Assembly (NCBI GenBank): GCA_030447415.1
Contig: JAUJOZ010000029.1
Coordinates: 1 to 64,000, forward strand
DNA length: 64,000 bases
DNA from: Thermomicrobiales bacterium
Lineage (GTDB): Bacteria; Chloroflexota; Chloroflexia; Thermomicrobiales; UBA6265
Reading direction: 5' to 3'
A model generated the notes under the pieces. It did no database searches, was not told the DNA's origin, and saw only the letters and a program-made list of their open reading frames with translations. Shown one piece after another: positions 38,030 to 47,220 of this stretch (the first letter of the stretch is position 1; each line of letters starts with the position of its first letter). Made by a program: the position numbers and the translations under genes.

Positions 38030-38520
38030 GAGACGCCGGCAACCCGTTGCTCATGGTTATCCTCGTGGGATCGCGACAACTCTTCCCTGGTGTGAATCGG
38101 CGCCATGACCGGTGGCAGCGTCCGCGAGGCCGCGTGCCCGACGCCAATGCCTACTACCGCGGCTATGGGCGGGACGTGGGCGCGCGGGGCGCCGCCCACG
38201 AGAGCGAGCCCATCCACCCGGCACCGTCCCCCGTCCGGTGACGGTCGTGCGCCGAGCTGGTGATGGGACGTGAGGAGCCGGGTGGACCACGAAGCTGGGA
38301 CGGGGGGCAGGCGACCGGCGGCCGGAAAGGGGAGCGACGGCCGTGACGGGGACGAAACCGGCCAGGCAATCGACGGCGCGGGTACCAGCGTCGCGACCGC
38401 GAGCTCGGCTACTCGAGCGGCCGACTGAGCGGGGCGTGGAACATAGCAGGTTTGGCGAGGTCCAACGGCGTCGGACCGACCAACGTACTGAACTGGACCG
38501 CATCCCGAGGCCGCGCCGGG
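38030..38520. other. Intergenic stretch
   Basis: Divergent region between the DCC gene and the first rhomboid-like gene. No gene is supported. Confidence 0.3.
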
Positions 38521-39282
38521 ATGGATGCCATGGTAACCAATGGACCGACGGCGGCGACGCCCTCCGCCCGAACAGGCTCCGGCCCCACGTGGTTACCCTG
38601 GACCGACGGCACGGGTCGCCCCTGGCCCGGGCGGACCCGGCTGCCGCGCGCCGCGCCCGCCGTCCTGGTCTACCTTGTTCTCTCCTGGGTGCTCTTCCTC
38701 CCGGCGGCGGAGCGGACGAAGGGCAACTACACGATCGACCAGGACCGAGTGCTCGCCTTCCTCTACCGGATCCCGGACCTCAGCCGCGATTTCCCGCGCG
38801 CCCTTCGCTCACTGGCGACCGCGCCGTTCCTCAACCACAACGCCATCCAGCTTGTCTACGTCACGGCGCTGCTCCTCCTGGTCGGACTCATCTTCGAGGC
38901 GAAGGAAGGGACGCCGCGGACGATCGGGCTCTTCTTCGGCACGTCGTTCGCCGGTGCGCTGGGTGCCGGACTCCTCCTCCACACCATCTACCCGGAGCTC
39001 CTGGACAACGGGTTCCTGGATCATGCCTGGGAACGGACGTGGAGCGGCGGCAGCGCCGGTGCCTTCGGCCTGATGGGCGCCCTCGCGGCGCGCGCCCGGA
39101 TGCCGTGGCTGCTGCTCGCCGTGTTCGTGGCGTGGGAGTTGAACGTCGTCTTGTGGTACCTGCGGGAGTTCACCCCCGCCTTCCACCTCACCGCGCTCCT
39201 GGTCGGCTACCTCGTGACGCGCTACGCGCTGCCCCCTCGGCGTCCGCCGAGTACGGTCGTCGCCGGGGGCGGTCACGCCTGA
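38521..39282 (+). CDS. Rhomboid-like membrane protein, copy 1
   Basis: A 253-residue, multi-pass protein. The start ATG 38521 is chosen because it aligns with the ATG of the second copy at 56598. Hydrophobic helices include VLVYLVLSWVLFLPAA, LVYVTALLLLVGLIFEA and TIGLFFGTSFAGALGAGLLL. WSGGSAGAFGLMGALAARA resembles the rhomboid serine motif (GxSG), with GGSA here, and FHLTALLVGYLVTRY carries a His in the place of the catalytic one. Proteolytic activity is possible but the glycine after Ser is replaced. It is almost identical to copy 2 after the first 25 residues. Confidence 0.7.
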   Translation: MDAMVTNGPTAATPSARTGSGPTWLPWTDGTGRPWPGRTRLPRAAPAVLVYLVLSWVLFLPAAERTKGNYTIDQDRVLAFLYRIPDLSRDFPRALRSLATAPFLNHNAIQLVYVTALLLLVGLIFEAKEGTPRTIGLFFGTSFAGALGAGLLLHTIYPELLDNGFLDHAWERTWSGGSAGAFGLMGALAARARMPWLLLAVFVAWELNVVLWYLREFTPAFHLTALLVGYLVTRYALPPRRPPSTVVAGGGHA

Positions 39283-39441
39283 TCCCGCACACCGACGTCC
39301 CCACGGGTCCGCGCGGTCCAGATCCACGGCCATTGCCGGCCGATCCGGATGCCGCTTCCCTCGTCCCGGAGATCGACGGCCCTGCTAGAGCCGGACCTCC
39401 CGCCACGGAGCGCGACAAGGGTTGCCGGCGCACGCCCAGAG
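38521..39441. repeat. Segmental duplication, copy 1 (partner 56598-57519)
   Basis: The rhomboid-like gene and about 160 bp downstream match 56598-57519 with only scattered differences. The downstream part encodes, on the minus strand, the last residues of the C45 peptidase (ACAGNPCRAPWREVRL), although the rest of that gene is absent here. The similarity stops abruptly at about 39441. Confidence 0.85.
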
Positions 39442-39448
39442 GGCGCGC

Positions 39449-40489
39449 CTACGCCGGGGCGAGGAGGTCAGCGGCGACGTAGCCGGCGCGCCCGTCGGCG
39501 GTCGACACCGGATACCACGCCGGCGCCAACCCGCCCCCGGGCCACGGCCGGGCCGGTGACCGTCAGGGGCGTGCCGGCGGCGAGGACTGCCAGGACCCGC
39601 CCGCTCATGGACGGGGCATCACGCAAGTTGACGCCGTCGGCCGCGACGGTCATGGCGGCCCCGGTCGCGAAGACCGGTGCGGATGCGCGCGCCGGTGAGC
39701 CGCCATCGACCGGTCCGTGGCCAGGGTTGCCCGGCTCGGCCCAGAGCACGGAGGTGACCCGGAGACGGCCGCGGCCGAGGTCCTCGACGATGACCGAGGA
39801 GCCACCCTGCTCGGGTCCAACCGGGTCGGGGATACTGACTCCGCCGCGGTGAACGTCGCCACCGCCGCGGTGCTAACCGTGGTTGTGCCGTCGCGGTGCG
39901 AGTGGATCGCGGCCAGCTGCTCGTAGTCGTGGTAGTTCGGGGCAACGTAGCTGGCGTAGGACAGCGTGCTGGCGCTGTCGTTCATGCAGGTCGTGCCGCC
40001 CGTGTGCCAGAGCCCGAGGGCGTGCCCAACCTCCTGGCAGAGGACGTGCCGCCGGGCGTACGCGTTGTTGTAGCGCGAGGTGGCGAAGTAGGTGTCGTTC
40101 AGCTTGACGGTGCCCTGAGTGAAGTGGCCACCCGAGAACCAGGCCGTCGCCACGCCGAGCCAGCCGTTGAAGCCTTAGCTCCGGTTGCACACTTCAACGC
40201 GGCCGGCCTGCGCCGAGCAGGAGCTGCCGCCCTGCCCCGCGACGACCGCCGTGTCAAGGACGGACGAGGCCGACCAGTCCGCCGACACCGACCCGAGGAG
40301 GCTCCGCCAGGTGGAGGTGGTCAGGTTGTTGCCGAGCGGGAGGACGAACGGGTTGCCGGTGCGCGCCCAGCGCCAGCCGTTCCACGAGTGGCCGGCTTCG
40401 GCTCGGGCCGGTAGCGCCGCTACGCAGAGCGCGGCGACCAGGCAAATGATGAGAACCCGCAGAGCCACGGCCTTACCCTGATGCTTCAT
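39449..40489 (-). pseudogene. Second matrixin-like protein, broken
   Basis: ATG 40489 starts MKHQGKAVALRVLIICLVAA, a signal peptide, then HSWNGWRWARTGNPFVLPLG as in the copy at 32723. An in-frame TAA at 40177-40175 interrupts EVCNRS and GFNGWLGVATAW. The frame then continues through VLCQEVGHALGLWHTGG (again Gln for the first zinc His) and NYHDYEQLAAIHSHRDG. Further shifts follow near 39830 and 39530, leading to an SH3 tail (VNLRDAPSMSGRVLAVL, AWYPVSTADGRAGYVAAD) and a TAG at 39451-39449. The thrombospondin repeats are missing. Confidence 0.75.
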
Positions 40490-41525
40490 GCGCTCCCTCC
40501 CTTCGCCCCCCGGTTACGGAGGTGTAATGGCTCGGTCGTCGATGCCATGGCGGCCGGTGCGCCCGCGCGGCCGCCGGCCGCCCCCCGGTTGCGGTTTCCT
40601 AGGATACCGGTGTCGAGACTAACACGTGACCCAGCCTATTACACGCACCCGCTCGGTCGTCAAGCTCGTCCGAACGGCCGCACGGCGGCTGTCCCATCGT
40701 GCGGCATGAAACCGGCGGGGCGTGGCCGACGAAGACCCGAGCCAATTGCAAGCCGCCGGGGCGCCGCACACCCCCCACCCCTTCCCTCCGCGAACCCGGC
40801 CCCGCGCGGCTGGGCTCGCGGTTTTACCTCGCCCATCACGGAACCGTCTGCATGGCCGGCGCGTTCCAGATGTGGTCGGGGCTTGGGCGTAGGGGTCGCC
40901 GCCCTGCCGACGACCCCCGAGCCGAACGGCAGCGCCCGCCTCACCCGCCGCTCCGCCCGCTCAGACGGCGCGAGAGGCGCCGCCACGCCAGCGGCCCTAG
41001 AGGAAGGCCCCGCCGGCTCCGGCCCGCTCGCAGTCGGCGGTTGCGCTGCGGGCGTATTCCGGTCGACATCGTAGGCGGCGAGGGCCTGCAGCCGCAATGC
41101 CGCGAGTCTCTTCACCGGGTTGCGTCCCGCTCCGCCGGCAGGAGGTCGACGACCTGGTCCACGAGCGCACGGTTGGTGGCGTCGCGCGCGTCCACCGTCG
41201 AAACCTCGGCGGCGAGGTCATTGCGCTCCCGTGCAGCGGCCCGTTCTTTCGCGACAACACCTTGATCCGGATCCGGGTCACCAGCCGTGCCAGATACGCG
41301 TCCCGGATCCCCTCGAGCCGGGCGGGGGCGGTCGACGACACTGACGCGCGCATGCCTATCATCGGCCCGGTCGCGCCGCCTCGCGTCGCGTCCGTCGTGT
41401 CTTGTCCTGTGGCGACCGTCGTGTCGCCACCGTCGTGACGCGCCCGGCCGAGTCGACGCCGGTGAGGACAGCTGCCAGTGGCCGGCGACCTTTCACCGGG
41501 TGATCTGGCCATGTTCGATGCGCTA
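40490..41525. other. Gene-free stretch upstream of IS630 copy 3
   Basis: Open frames occur on both strands but none resembles a known protein. It should contain the ancestral promoter of the broken matrixin-like gene. Confidence 0.35.
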
Positions 41526-42639
41526 AGCAGCCTCAGAGAAGTCTTGGACCGGTGCGTGCGGCGGCGGGGGCGGAGGTGCTGCGATGGCCCCACCCTCGCG
41601 CCGCGCGCCGACGATCTCCGGGGCCTGACCCGGACCGACCCCGACCCCGCGGGTGCGTCGGCGGGCGCACGCCCTGCTGCTGGTCGCCGAGGGGCGTGGA
41701 CCGTGGCCGCGGTCGCGCGCCTGTTCGAGACGGGGCCGAACCGCATCCGCGCTTGGCGGGCCCGGTTTCTGGCGGGCGGCCGCCGGGGCCTCGCCGACGA
41801 GCCGCGCTCGGTCGCCCGCCCAAGCTGAACGCCGCGGCGCTGGCGTTCCTCGCGGAGGCGCTGGAGGCGAGCCCCCAGGCGTACGGGCTGCCGGTCACGG
41901 TCTGGAGCATCCGCGACCTGCGCGAGGTGCTGGCGGCACGCCTGGGTGTCCGTCTGCACCGCGACCGTGCACCGAGCGGTGCAGCGCTTGGGCTACCGGT
42001 ACCGCCGCCCCCGCCACGACCTGCGGCACCGCCAGGACCAGGAGGCGGTCGCGGCGGCCGAGGAGGTCCTGGCGTGGCGGCGAAAAAAGCGTTGGCGCCC
42101 CTGGCGAACTCCGCCTCGTTTACTTGGACGAGTGCGAGGTCCACCGTCACCCCCGCCTGGCGAAGGTGTGGCAGCGGGGGGTGCCCGCTGGTGCCGGCCG
42201 CCGAGGAGGACGGCAAGTTCGCCGTCTTCCGGGGCGCTCGACTACGCCACCGGCCGGCTCGTCTGCAGACCGCGGAGCACAAGGACGGCGCCGCCTTCGT
42301 CGCCTTCCTCGACCACCCTGGCCGCGGCGTTCCCCGACGGGGCCGCTGGTCGTGGTCCTGGACAACGTCGGCTACCACAAGGGGCGGCGCGCCAAGGACT
42401 GGTGGATGGCCCAGCAGGACCGGGTCCGCCCGCTGTGGCTGCCCGCCTACGCGCCTGAGCTGAACCTGATCGAGCGCGTCTGGCGTCACCTCAAGGACAA
42501 GCTGAGCTGCCATCGCTGGTGGGCCGACCTGCTGGCGCGGGAGGTGGCCGCCGCCGCCCTCCTCTCGCGGACCGAGGCGCGCTTTCACCAGCCAGACCCG
42601 GGCGGCATCGCCCTGGTCCAGAACTTCTGTCAGGCTGCT
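41526..42639 (+). mobile_element. IS630-family element copy 3 (1114 bp), transposase with many frameshifts
   Basis: The ends are inverted repeats of about 22 bp (AGCAGCCTCAGAGAAGT at the left; AGCAGCCTGACAGAAGT read inward from the right), flanked by TA at 41524-41525 and 42640-42641. The transposase pieces on the plus strand are TVAAVARLFETGPNRIRAWR, LNAAALAFLAEALEASPQAY, TATVHRAVQRLGYRYRRPR, LRLVYLDECEVHRHPRLAKV, LVVVLDNVGYHKGRRAKDWW and LPAYAPELNLIERVWRHLKD, ending LVQNFCQAA at the right tip. At least five frame changes occur, so it is dead as read. Confidence 0.8.
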
Positions 42640-42768
42640 TAGGTCGTGTCCGCAAAGTCTGGAGGCGCTTCGCAGATTCCTGGGTATGCCGCGCTGCTAT
42701 CGCCGAAGTCGGCTGATAGACTCTCCATCTCAGATAGGGGCGACCAGCATTGGGAGCGGTGGGGTCAT

Positions 42769-43580
42769 CCCTTGAGCACCATCCGCACGGCGACCGGGCG
42801 GCGCATCTTCTACGACGAGTCGGGATCGGCCCCCCGGTCCTCTGATCCCGGGGCAGGGGATACTGCCGGGCTGCCTCACGCAGTTGGCCGACGCCCTCGC
42901 CCCCGCTTCCGGGTCGTGGCCATGGACAACCGCGACGCCGGCGAAGCGAGCCGGAGACCGACTACTACGGGTTCGGGGACATGGCCGGGATGTGGCCGCC
43001 CTGCTCGACGCGCTCGGCATCGATCGGGCGCACGTGCTGGGCGGCCACTCCCTGGGGGCGAGCATCGCCGCGCAACTGGTCCTCGACCATCCTGCCCGGG
43101 TCGACCGCCTCGTCCTGGTTGGCGCCGCCGTGGGCGGGGAGCCGGCGCACCGGGCCGGCGACCCGCTGCCGCCGCCCGCGGCGTGGTGGATCGACGACCC
43201 CGTCGAGCGCATGCGCCGCTGGCTGCCCGACATCCTCGGGCCGGACTACCGCGCCCGGATGGACGAGGCGGACGCGGCGACCATCGTCGAGCCGGGCGGG
43301 AGCCGGTCGACCTGGGCGGGGATGATGCGCCAAGAAGCGACGAAGGAGAAGCGACCAGCTCCTGAGACGGCTCGCCGAGGTCCGCGCGCCGACGCTGGTG
43401 CTCCACGGGGGCGCCGACGTCCCCGAGGAGGCCCAGGCGCTGGCGGCCCGCATCCCCGGCGCCCCACCTCGTCGTGCTCCCGGGGGTCGGCCACCTGCCT
43501 GGGTGGAGCGCCCCGACGCGGCGAACGGCGCGATCCTGTCCTTCCTCACGGAGGCGGGCGCGCCCGTCCCCGCGGGGTAG
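42769..43580 (+). pseudogene. Alpha/beta hydrolase, frameshifted passenger gene
   Basis: From TTG near 42772 (STIRTATGRRIFYDESGS) the protein shifts frame several times. Recognisable parts are LPGQGILP-like oxyanion region, FRVVAMDNRDAGEAS, then in one long frame DVAALLDALGIDRAHVLGGH with the nucleophile elbow GGHSLGASIAAQLVLDHP, followed by DRLVLVGAAVGGEP. Later parts read APTLVLHGGADVPEE with the acid and VVLPGVGHLP with the final His. All catalytic parts exist but across three frames. It lies between the ends of an IS5-family unit. Confidence 0.65.
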
Positions 43581-43620
43581 ATCACCGGGACCACCCTCCC
43601 GACAGACGGGTGCCGCGTCT

Positions 43621-44425
43621 TCACAACCAGAGCATGATGGCGGCGATGGTGATCATTGCGTGGTAGTTGCGCGCTCGCTTCTCGTAGCGCGTGGCAATTC
43701 GTCGGAATTGCTTTAGACGGTTGATGAGCCGCTCCACCACGTTTCGCTCTCGGTAGGCGACTCGGTCAAAGGCAGGATCCGGGGGTTGGTCGGCCTTGGT
43801 CAGGATCACCGCGCCGATCCGGCGTTCCTTCAAGTACCGTCGAACCGAAGAACTGCTGTAGCCCTTGTCCCCGGCGACGCGGTCCGGTCGTATCCGGGTC
43901 GTCCTCGCCCCGGGCGCTTGACCGCTTCCCTGCTCCATGAGAACGGGGAGCACCGATTGCTCATGGCGTTCTCCTCCGGTTACCACGAAGACCATCGGCC
44001 TGCCGTTCCGCTCGCACCGAAGGTGATCTTCGTGGTAAAGCCGCCGCGGCTGCGGCCAAGGGCCTCAGCTGCCGATCTTTGGCACCGGCGGCGTGCTGGT
44101 GCGCCCGGACGACGGTGCTGTCGACGAAGTGCAGCGACCAGTCCAGCCGGCCTTCGGCGTCGGCCCGCCGTTGCAGTTCGGCCAGGATCGATCCCACACT
44201 CCGCCTTCTGCCAGCGGTAGAAGCGGCTGAGACCGTCTTCCAGGAACCGTAGCGCGCGGGGCGGCAGCGCCAGGGGCAGCCCGTGCGCAGCACCCAGAGG
44301 ATGCCGTTGATGACGGTTCGGTGGTCGTTGGCGGGGCGGCCGGTCGGTGGCTTCTGCGGCGGCAGCAGCGGGCGAAGCCGTTCCCACTGCGCGCGTCGGT
44401 CAAATCCTCGTTGCCATGCCGCCAA
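43621..44425 (-). pseudogene. IS5-family (IS427-like) transposase, frameshifted
   Basis: ATG 44425 begins MAAWQRGFDRRAQWERLRPL, then GRPANDHRTVINGILWVLRT with the IS5 N-terminal pattern, LDWSLHFVDSTVVRAHQHAA with the first catalytic Asp, and in the last frame VFVVTGGERHEQSVLPVLM, RVAGDKGYSSSSVRRYLKER with the second Asp and ERNVVERLINRLKQFRRIAT with the Glu. Shifts near 44210 and 44040 are needed; two-frame IS5 transposases are known in this group, so at least one could be programmed. Confidence 0.75.
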
Positions 44426-44459
44426 GCATAGGCGTCCCGGGGTTTGCGGACACGCCCTA

Positions 44460-44883
44460 GCGGACGGCGCCGGCGGAGGTGCCGACGAGGTGCACCGCCA
44501 CCGTGACGCTCACGGATACGTCGCTGGCGGCCCCGTCGGTCCCGTTGCGTTCTGTCTCGTCGTTTGCGCCGGGTTTCGCCAAGTTGTCGCGCGTGGCTCG
44601 GCATGGTCGCCGACCGGCCCCGCCGGCGCAAGGCCATCCGTCTACTGGATGGACAAAGGGAGCTTCTGTTTCAGCGTGAAACGAAAGTGTGAACGGCTTG
44701 GGAACTTCGAGGGGGTCAGCACGCGCCGGTCAGGAAAATGGATACCGTGTCCGAAACAGCTTACTGTGAAGGTTTGCAATGAGCACAGGGCTGTGATTGA
44801 TAACGCTTGTTAGTGAGCAGCAAAGCGAACGGCCCCCGAGCCACAGCCTGAGGCCGCTACGTTGCGTTGTTGTAACGCCAGGG
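44460..44883. other. Intergenic stretch
   Basis: A minus-strand frame ending VSVSVTVAVHLVGTSAGAVR at 44458 may be the tail of an unrecognised gene, but no start or family is visible. Confidence 0.25.
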
Positions 44884-45279
44884 CTACGCTGGCGTCGGCG
44901 CCGCCGGAGTCGGCACCGTCCCGCAGCCGACCCCGTCCGGGCACGCGTCTCGCTCGCCGGCGTAGGCGCACCGGGAACCGTCGTGTAGGCTGCCGATCCC
45001 GTCGCAGGGCCGGCACTTGCGCACCGGGCCGACGAGCGCGAGCCGGAGGTTTTCGTAGCCGGCGTGGCCACGGATGTCGGCCAGCCATGCGTGACCTGCC
45101 ATGCCAATGGTGGCCTCGTCCATCTCCTGCCATGTGTGTCTCCTCGGCAGGGCGGCTGGTGACAGGAGCGCGGCGTGCGTGGCATTGCTCGTCTGCGTGT
45201 ACTCGGCCATTGCCTCTAGGGCGATGTGGCTGCACAACTCGTGTAGGTCGAGTCCGTCCAGCTCGTCGGCGAAGCTCAC
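44884..45279 (-). CDS. Small hypothetical protein with a Cys-rich zinc-binding tail
   Basis: A 131-residue protein from GTG 45279. The N-terminal half is acidic and helical (SFADELDGLDLHELCSHIAL, WQEMDEATIGMAGHAWLAD). The C-terminal half holds CRPCDGIGSLHDGSRC followed by CPDGVGCG, a DnaJ-type Cys-x2-Cys-x-Gly zinc pattern. I do not recognise the family. It lies back to back with the LPDTG fragment, 21 bp between starts. Codon use is normal, so it is probably a real gene, perhaps from a phage or plasmid. Confidence 0.5.
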   Translation of the reverse strand: MSFADELDGLDLHELCSHIALEAMAEYTQTSNATHAALLSPAALPRRHTWQEMDEATIGMAGHAWLADIRGHAGYENLRLALVGPVRKCRPCDGIGSLHDGSRCAYAGERDACPDGVGCGTVPTPAAPTPA

Positions 45280-45300
45280 GCGGTCATAGACATCGCCCTA

Positions 45301-45537
45301 GTGTCGTGCGCTCCGTCCCTCATCGTTGCCGGGGCGGGAGGGGCGCTGCGCAGGGTCGCGGCGGGTTGCACCGTGGGCGGCACCGACGGCACGGGCGGCC
45401 AGACCGTGTCGGCGTTGCCGGACACTGGTACGGACACCGTCCTGAGCAACAACGCCACGAACGGTTGGCTGCTCCTCGCGGGGGCGCTCGTCGACGTCGC
45501 GGGCGTGGGCTACCACCTGCGGCGACGGGCTGCCTAG
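45301..45537 (+). pseudogene. C-terminal LPDTG anchor fragment, paralogue of the giant repeat protein
   Basis: The frame contains GGTDGTGGQTVSALPDTG, then NGWLLLAGALVDVAGVGYHL and RRRAA. The giant protein ends [25 protein letters not shown] and RRKVAA, so the two are clear homologues: sorting motif, membrane span and basic tail. The N-terminal 30 residues are not a signal peptide, so as it stands it would not be exported. Downstream comes a terminator of the same family. I regard it as the fossil end of a second repeat-protein gene. Confidence 0.6.
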
Positions 45538-45580
45538 CGCGGCCCCACCTCCGGGCCCTTGCCCCGAGACGTAAGTGAGC

Positions 45581-45617
45581 GAACGGTGCCTCGGCCCCCT
45601 TGGTCGGGGCATCGTTC
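45581..45617 (+). terminator. Terminator related to that of the giant repeat gene
   Basis: GAACGGTGCC (45581-45590) pairs with GGCATCGTTC (45608-45617) with one wobble, plus an inner CGGCC/GGTCG stem. The leader GTAAGTGAGCGAACGG resembles GTAAGCGAACGG before the giant gene's terminator. Confidence 0.7.
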
Positions 45618-45726
45618 TGTTGAGCGACGCGCGTGCGTGCCCGCCGGAGGCGAGGCGCGCGCGGCGTCGCAGCTCGCGGTATGATGCCGAACGGACGTTG
45701 TGGCACGCCAAGGCAGGAGGCTGGCG

Positions 45727-46662
45727 GTGCGTGACGATGACGCTGTGTGGGACGGACCGATCCACGGCCTGCGCGGGGTTCTCGCCGACGACGGAGAACG
45801 GGCACAGTGCCATATTTGCGGGGGCTTCTACGGCAACCTCGGTGGGCACGTCCGCCGGCAGCACGATGTCGGCCCCGCCGACTACAAGAAACGCTTTGGG
45901 CTGAAGGCGGGGACCGGGCTCGTTGGACCCGCCCTCAAGGACGTCCGTCGGCGGCAAGCGCTGGCGCGTATGGAGCAACCCGCGTACGCGGCGTTCGTCG
46001 CCGCGGCGAAGCGGGCCGTGGCGGAGATGACCCCCGAGCAGCGCTCGCCTCGAGGTCGGCGACGGCGACTGGAACTCCGCCTCGATCCTGCGAGGGCAGC
46101 CAATGATCTGGCGGCACTGGAGCGGGCGAACGAGGTCCTCGCCCAACGCCGCAGCCAGGGAACCTACCAACCGTCCGGCTGGGGCGGTCAGGATCCCAAG
46201 ACCCTCTCGGCGAAGGGGATCGCCCGGCTCGCCGAACTCCGCGCCGACCCGGCGTGGCGAGAGAACTTTGCGGCGACGGTGTCGAAGGCGCGCGGTGGCC
46301 GGCTTTGGGTCCAGTGCGTCGTCTGTGGCACCCGCTTCCAGGAACCGCAATCGCATCGTCGTCGCAAGACGTGCGGTGACGGCTGTTGGCGAGAGCTCAA
46401 CCGCCGTATTGCTCGGGAGCAACAGGAGAAGGTGGCGGCCGACCGGGAGGAGCGTCGTCGGCTTGGCCAGTTGCTCGCGGCGCACCGGCGCGCGCAGGGA
46501 TTATCCCTTGAGCGGACCGCGGCGCTCACTGGCCTCTCGGCCTCCCACCTCAGCTGCATCGAGCGCGGCCTCAACACCCCTTCCACGGCGGCGCTCCATC
46601 GCATTGCCAAGGCGCTAGGTACCACCATCGAAGCGCTGGAGGGGGCGCCACAGGCGGGATGA
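45727..46662 (+). CDS. MucR/Ros-type zinc-finger protein with C-terminal XRE helix-turn-helix
   Basis: GTG 45727 is chosen because GCAGGAGG lies 6 nt upstream; the protein is 311 residues. The N-terminal Ros/MucR finger reads CHICGGFYGNLGGHVRRQHD with DYKKRFGLKAG. A middle basic region leads to a second zinc site (CVVCGTRF, then CGDGC), and the C-terminus is an XRE HTH: RAQGLSLERTAALTGLSASH, LSCIERGLNTPSTAALHRIA. It should bind DNA as a regulator. Combining the MucR finger, a second zinc site and XRE in one chain is uncommon. No obvious operon partner. Confidence 0.78.
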   Translation: MRDDDAVWDGPIHGLRGVLADDGERAQCHICGGFYGNLGGHVRRQHDVGPADYKKRFGLKAGTGLVGPALKDVRRRQALARMEQPAYAAFVAAAKRAVAEMTPEQRSPRGRRRRLELRLDPARAANDLAALERANEVLAQRRSQGTYQPSGWGGQDPKTLSAKGIARLAELRADPAWRENFAATVSKARGGRLWVQCVVCGTRFQEPQSHRRRKTCGDGCWRELNRRIAREQQEKVAADREERRRLGQLLAAHRRAQGLSLERTAALTGLSASHLSCIERGLNTPSTAALHRIAKALGTTIEALEGAPQAG

Positions 46663-46929
46663 CCAGACGGGCCGGATCCTTCGCTGCACGCCGCGGTACA
46701 CGTTCGCGACGTGACGGCCATCCCCGGCATCAGGCTCGGAGATAACCGTTCCTCGGCAGGGCTTGCCCGCTCCCAGCGTGCGGTTAGGTGCCTGGATGGC
46801 CGTGAGGCGGTGCCGTCGGTTAGCGGGCACAGGGCGCCCGGCCACCAAGTACCGGTCTATCCGTTCCCATCCTTCACCCCCTTCGCCTCCGCTCCCTGAA
46901 ACCCGTACACCTCCTGGTCTCAGATTGGC
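46663..46929. other. Intergenic stretch
   Basis: No gene is supported. Confidence 0.3.
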
Positions 46930-47010
46930 TGTTCTCGGGTGGCTCCGCAAGGAGTCGAACCCTGAACCGTTGGACAAACAGCGCCCGGTGGTGCAACCAG
47001 GGTTAGGTTG
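46930..47010 (-). other. tRNA-like relic
   Basis: Read on the minus strand, CAGGGTTCGACTCCTTG forms a good T arm followed by CGGAGCCA as a possible acceptor strand, and GCTGT-TTGTCCA-ACGGT forms an anticodon-like arm with a 7-nt loop (GTC in anticodon position). No 5' acceptor strand pairs with CGGAGCC and the variable loop is far too short, so this is not a working tRNA. Confidence 0.3.
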
Positions 47011-47132
47011 CATGTTGCCCGCCTCGACTGACGCATCGTGCAGCGCGGCCGGCCCGATTGGCTCACGTCCTCGCGATCTGCCGATCCAGCGGCGGCGATT
47101 GGCCGCCCGTTCGAGTTGGCCGCTGGGTATGC

Positions 47133-47220
47133 TACAATTGCATCAGAGAACGCCCGGGTTCCCTCCCACGTTCTCCTCCCCGCCGGCCCCTCGCTGCCCC
47201 AATGGCGAGGGGCCGGTTTG
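47133..47220 (+). ncRNA. Candidate small RNA with two hairpins
   Basis: A TACAAT box (47133-47138) is followed by a hairpin GAGAACG/CGTTCTC (47146-47152 with 47169-47175) and then a 12-bp perfect terminator-like stem CCGGCCCCTCGC (47183-47194) with GCGAGGGGCCGG (47205-47216) and TTTG. A -35-like TTCGAG lies 17 nt before TACAAT. No open frame fits this unit. Confidence 0.4.

Larger units (their letters stand above)
42642..44457. mobile_element. IS5-family unit carrying a hydrolase gene (1816 bp)
   Basis: The left tip GGTCGTGTCCGCAAA (42642) and the inward-read right tip GGGCGTGTCCGCAAA (from 44457) match at 14 of 15 positions, with TA on both outer sides (42640-42641, 44458-44459). Inside are a broken alpha/beta hydrolase on plus and a broken IS5-type transposase on minus. 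A passenger gene within one pair of tips is unusual for IS5 elements. The left tip lies exactly at the right TA of IS630 copy 3. Confidence 0.65.

Noticed and set aside
43600-43620. Left end of the IS5 element immediately after the transposase stop
   Set aside because: GGGTGCCGCGTCTTCAC is only a weak match to the right tip; the tip at 42642 matches 14 of 15 bases and has the TA flank.
46930-47010. Functional tRNA gene
   Set aside because: No 5' acceptor strand and an impossible variable loop.
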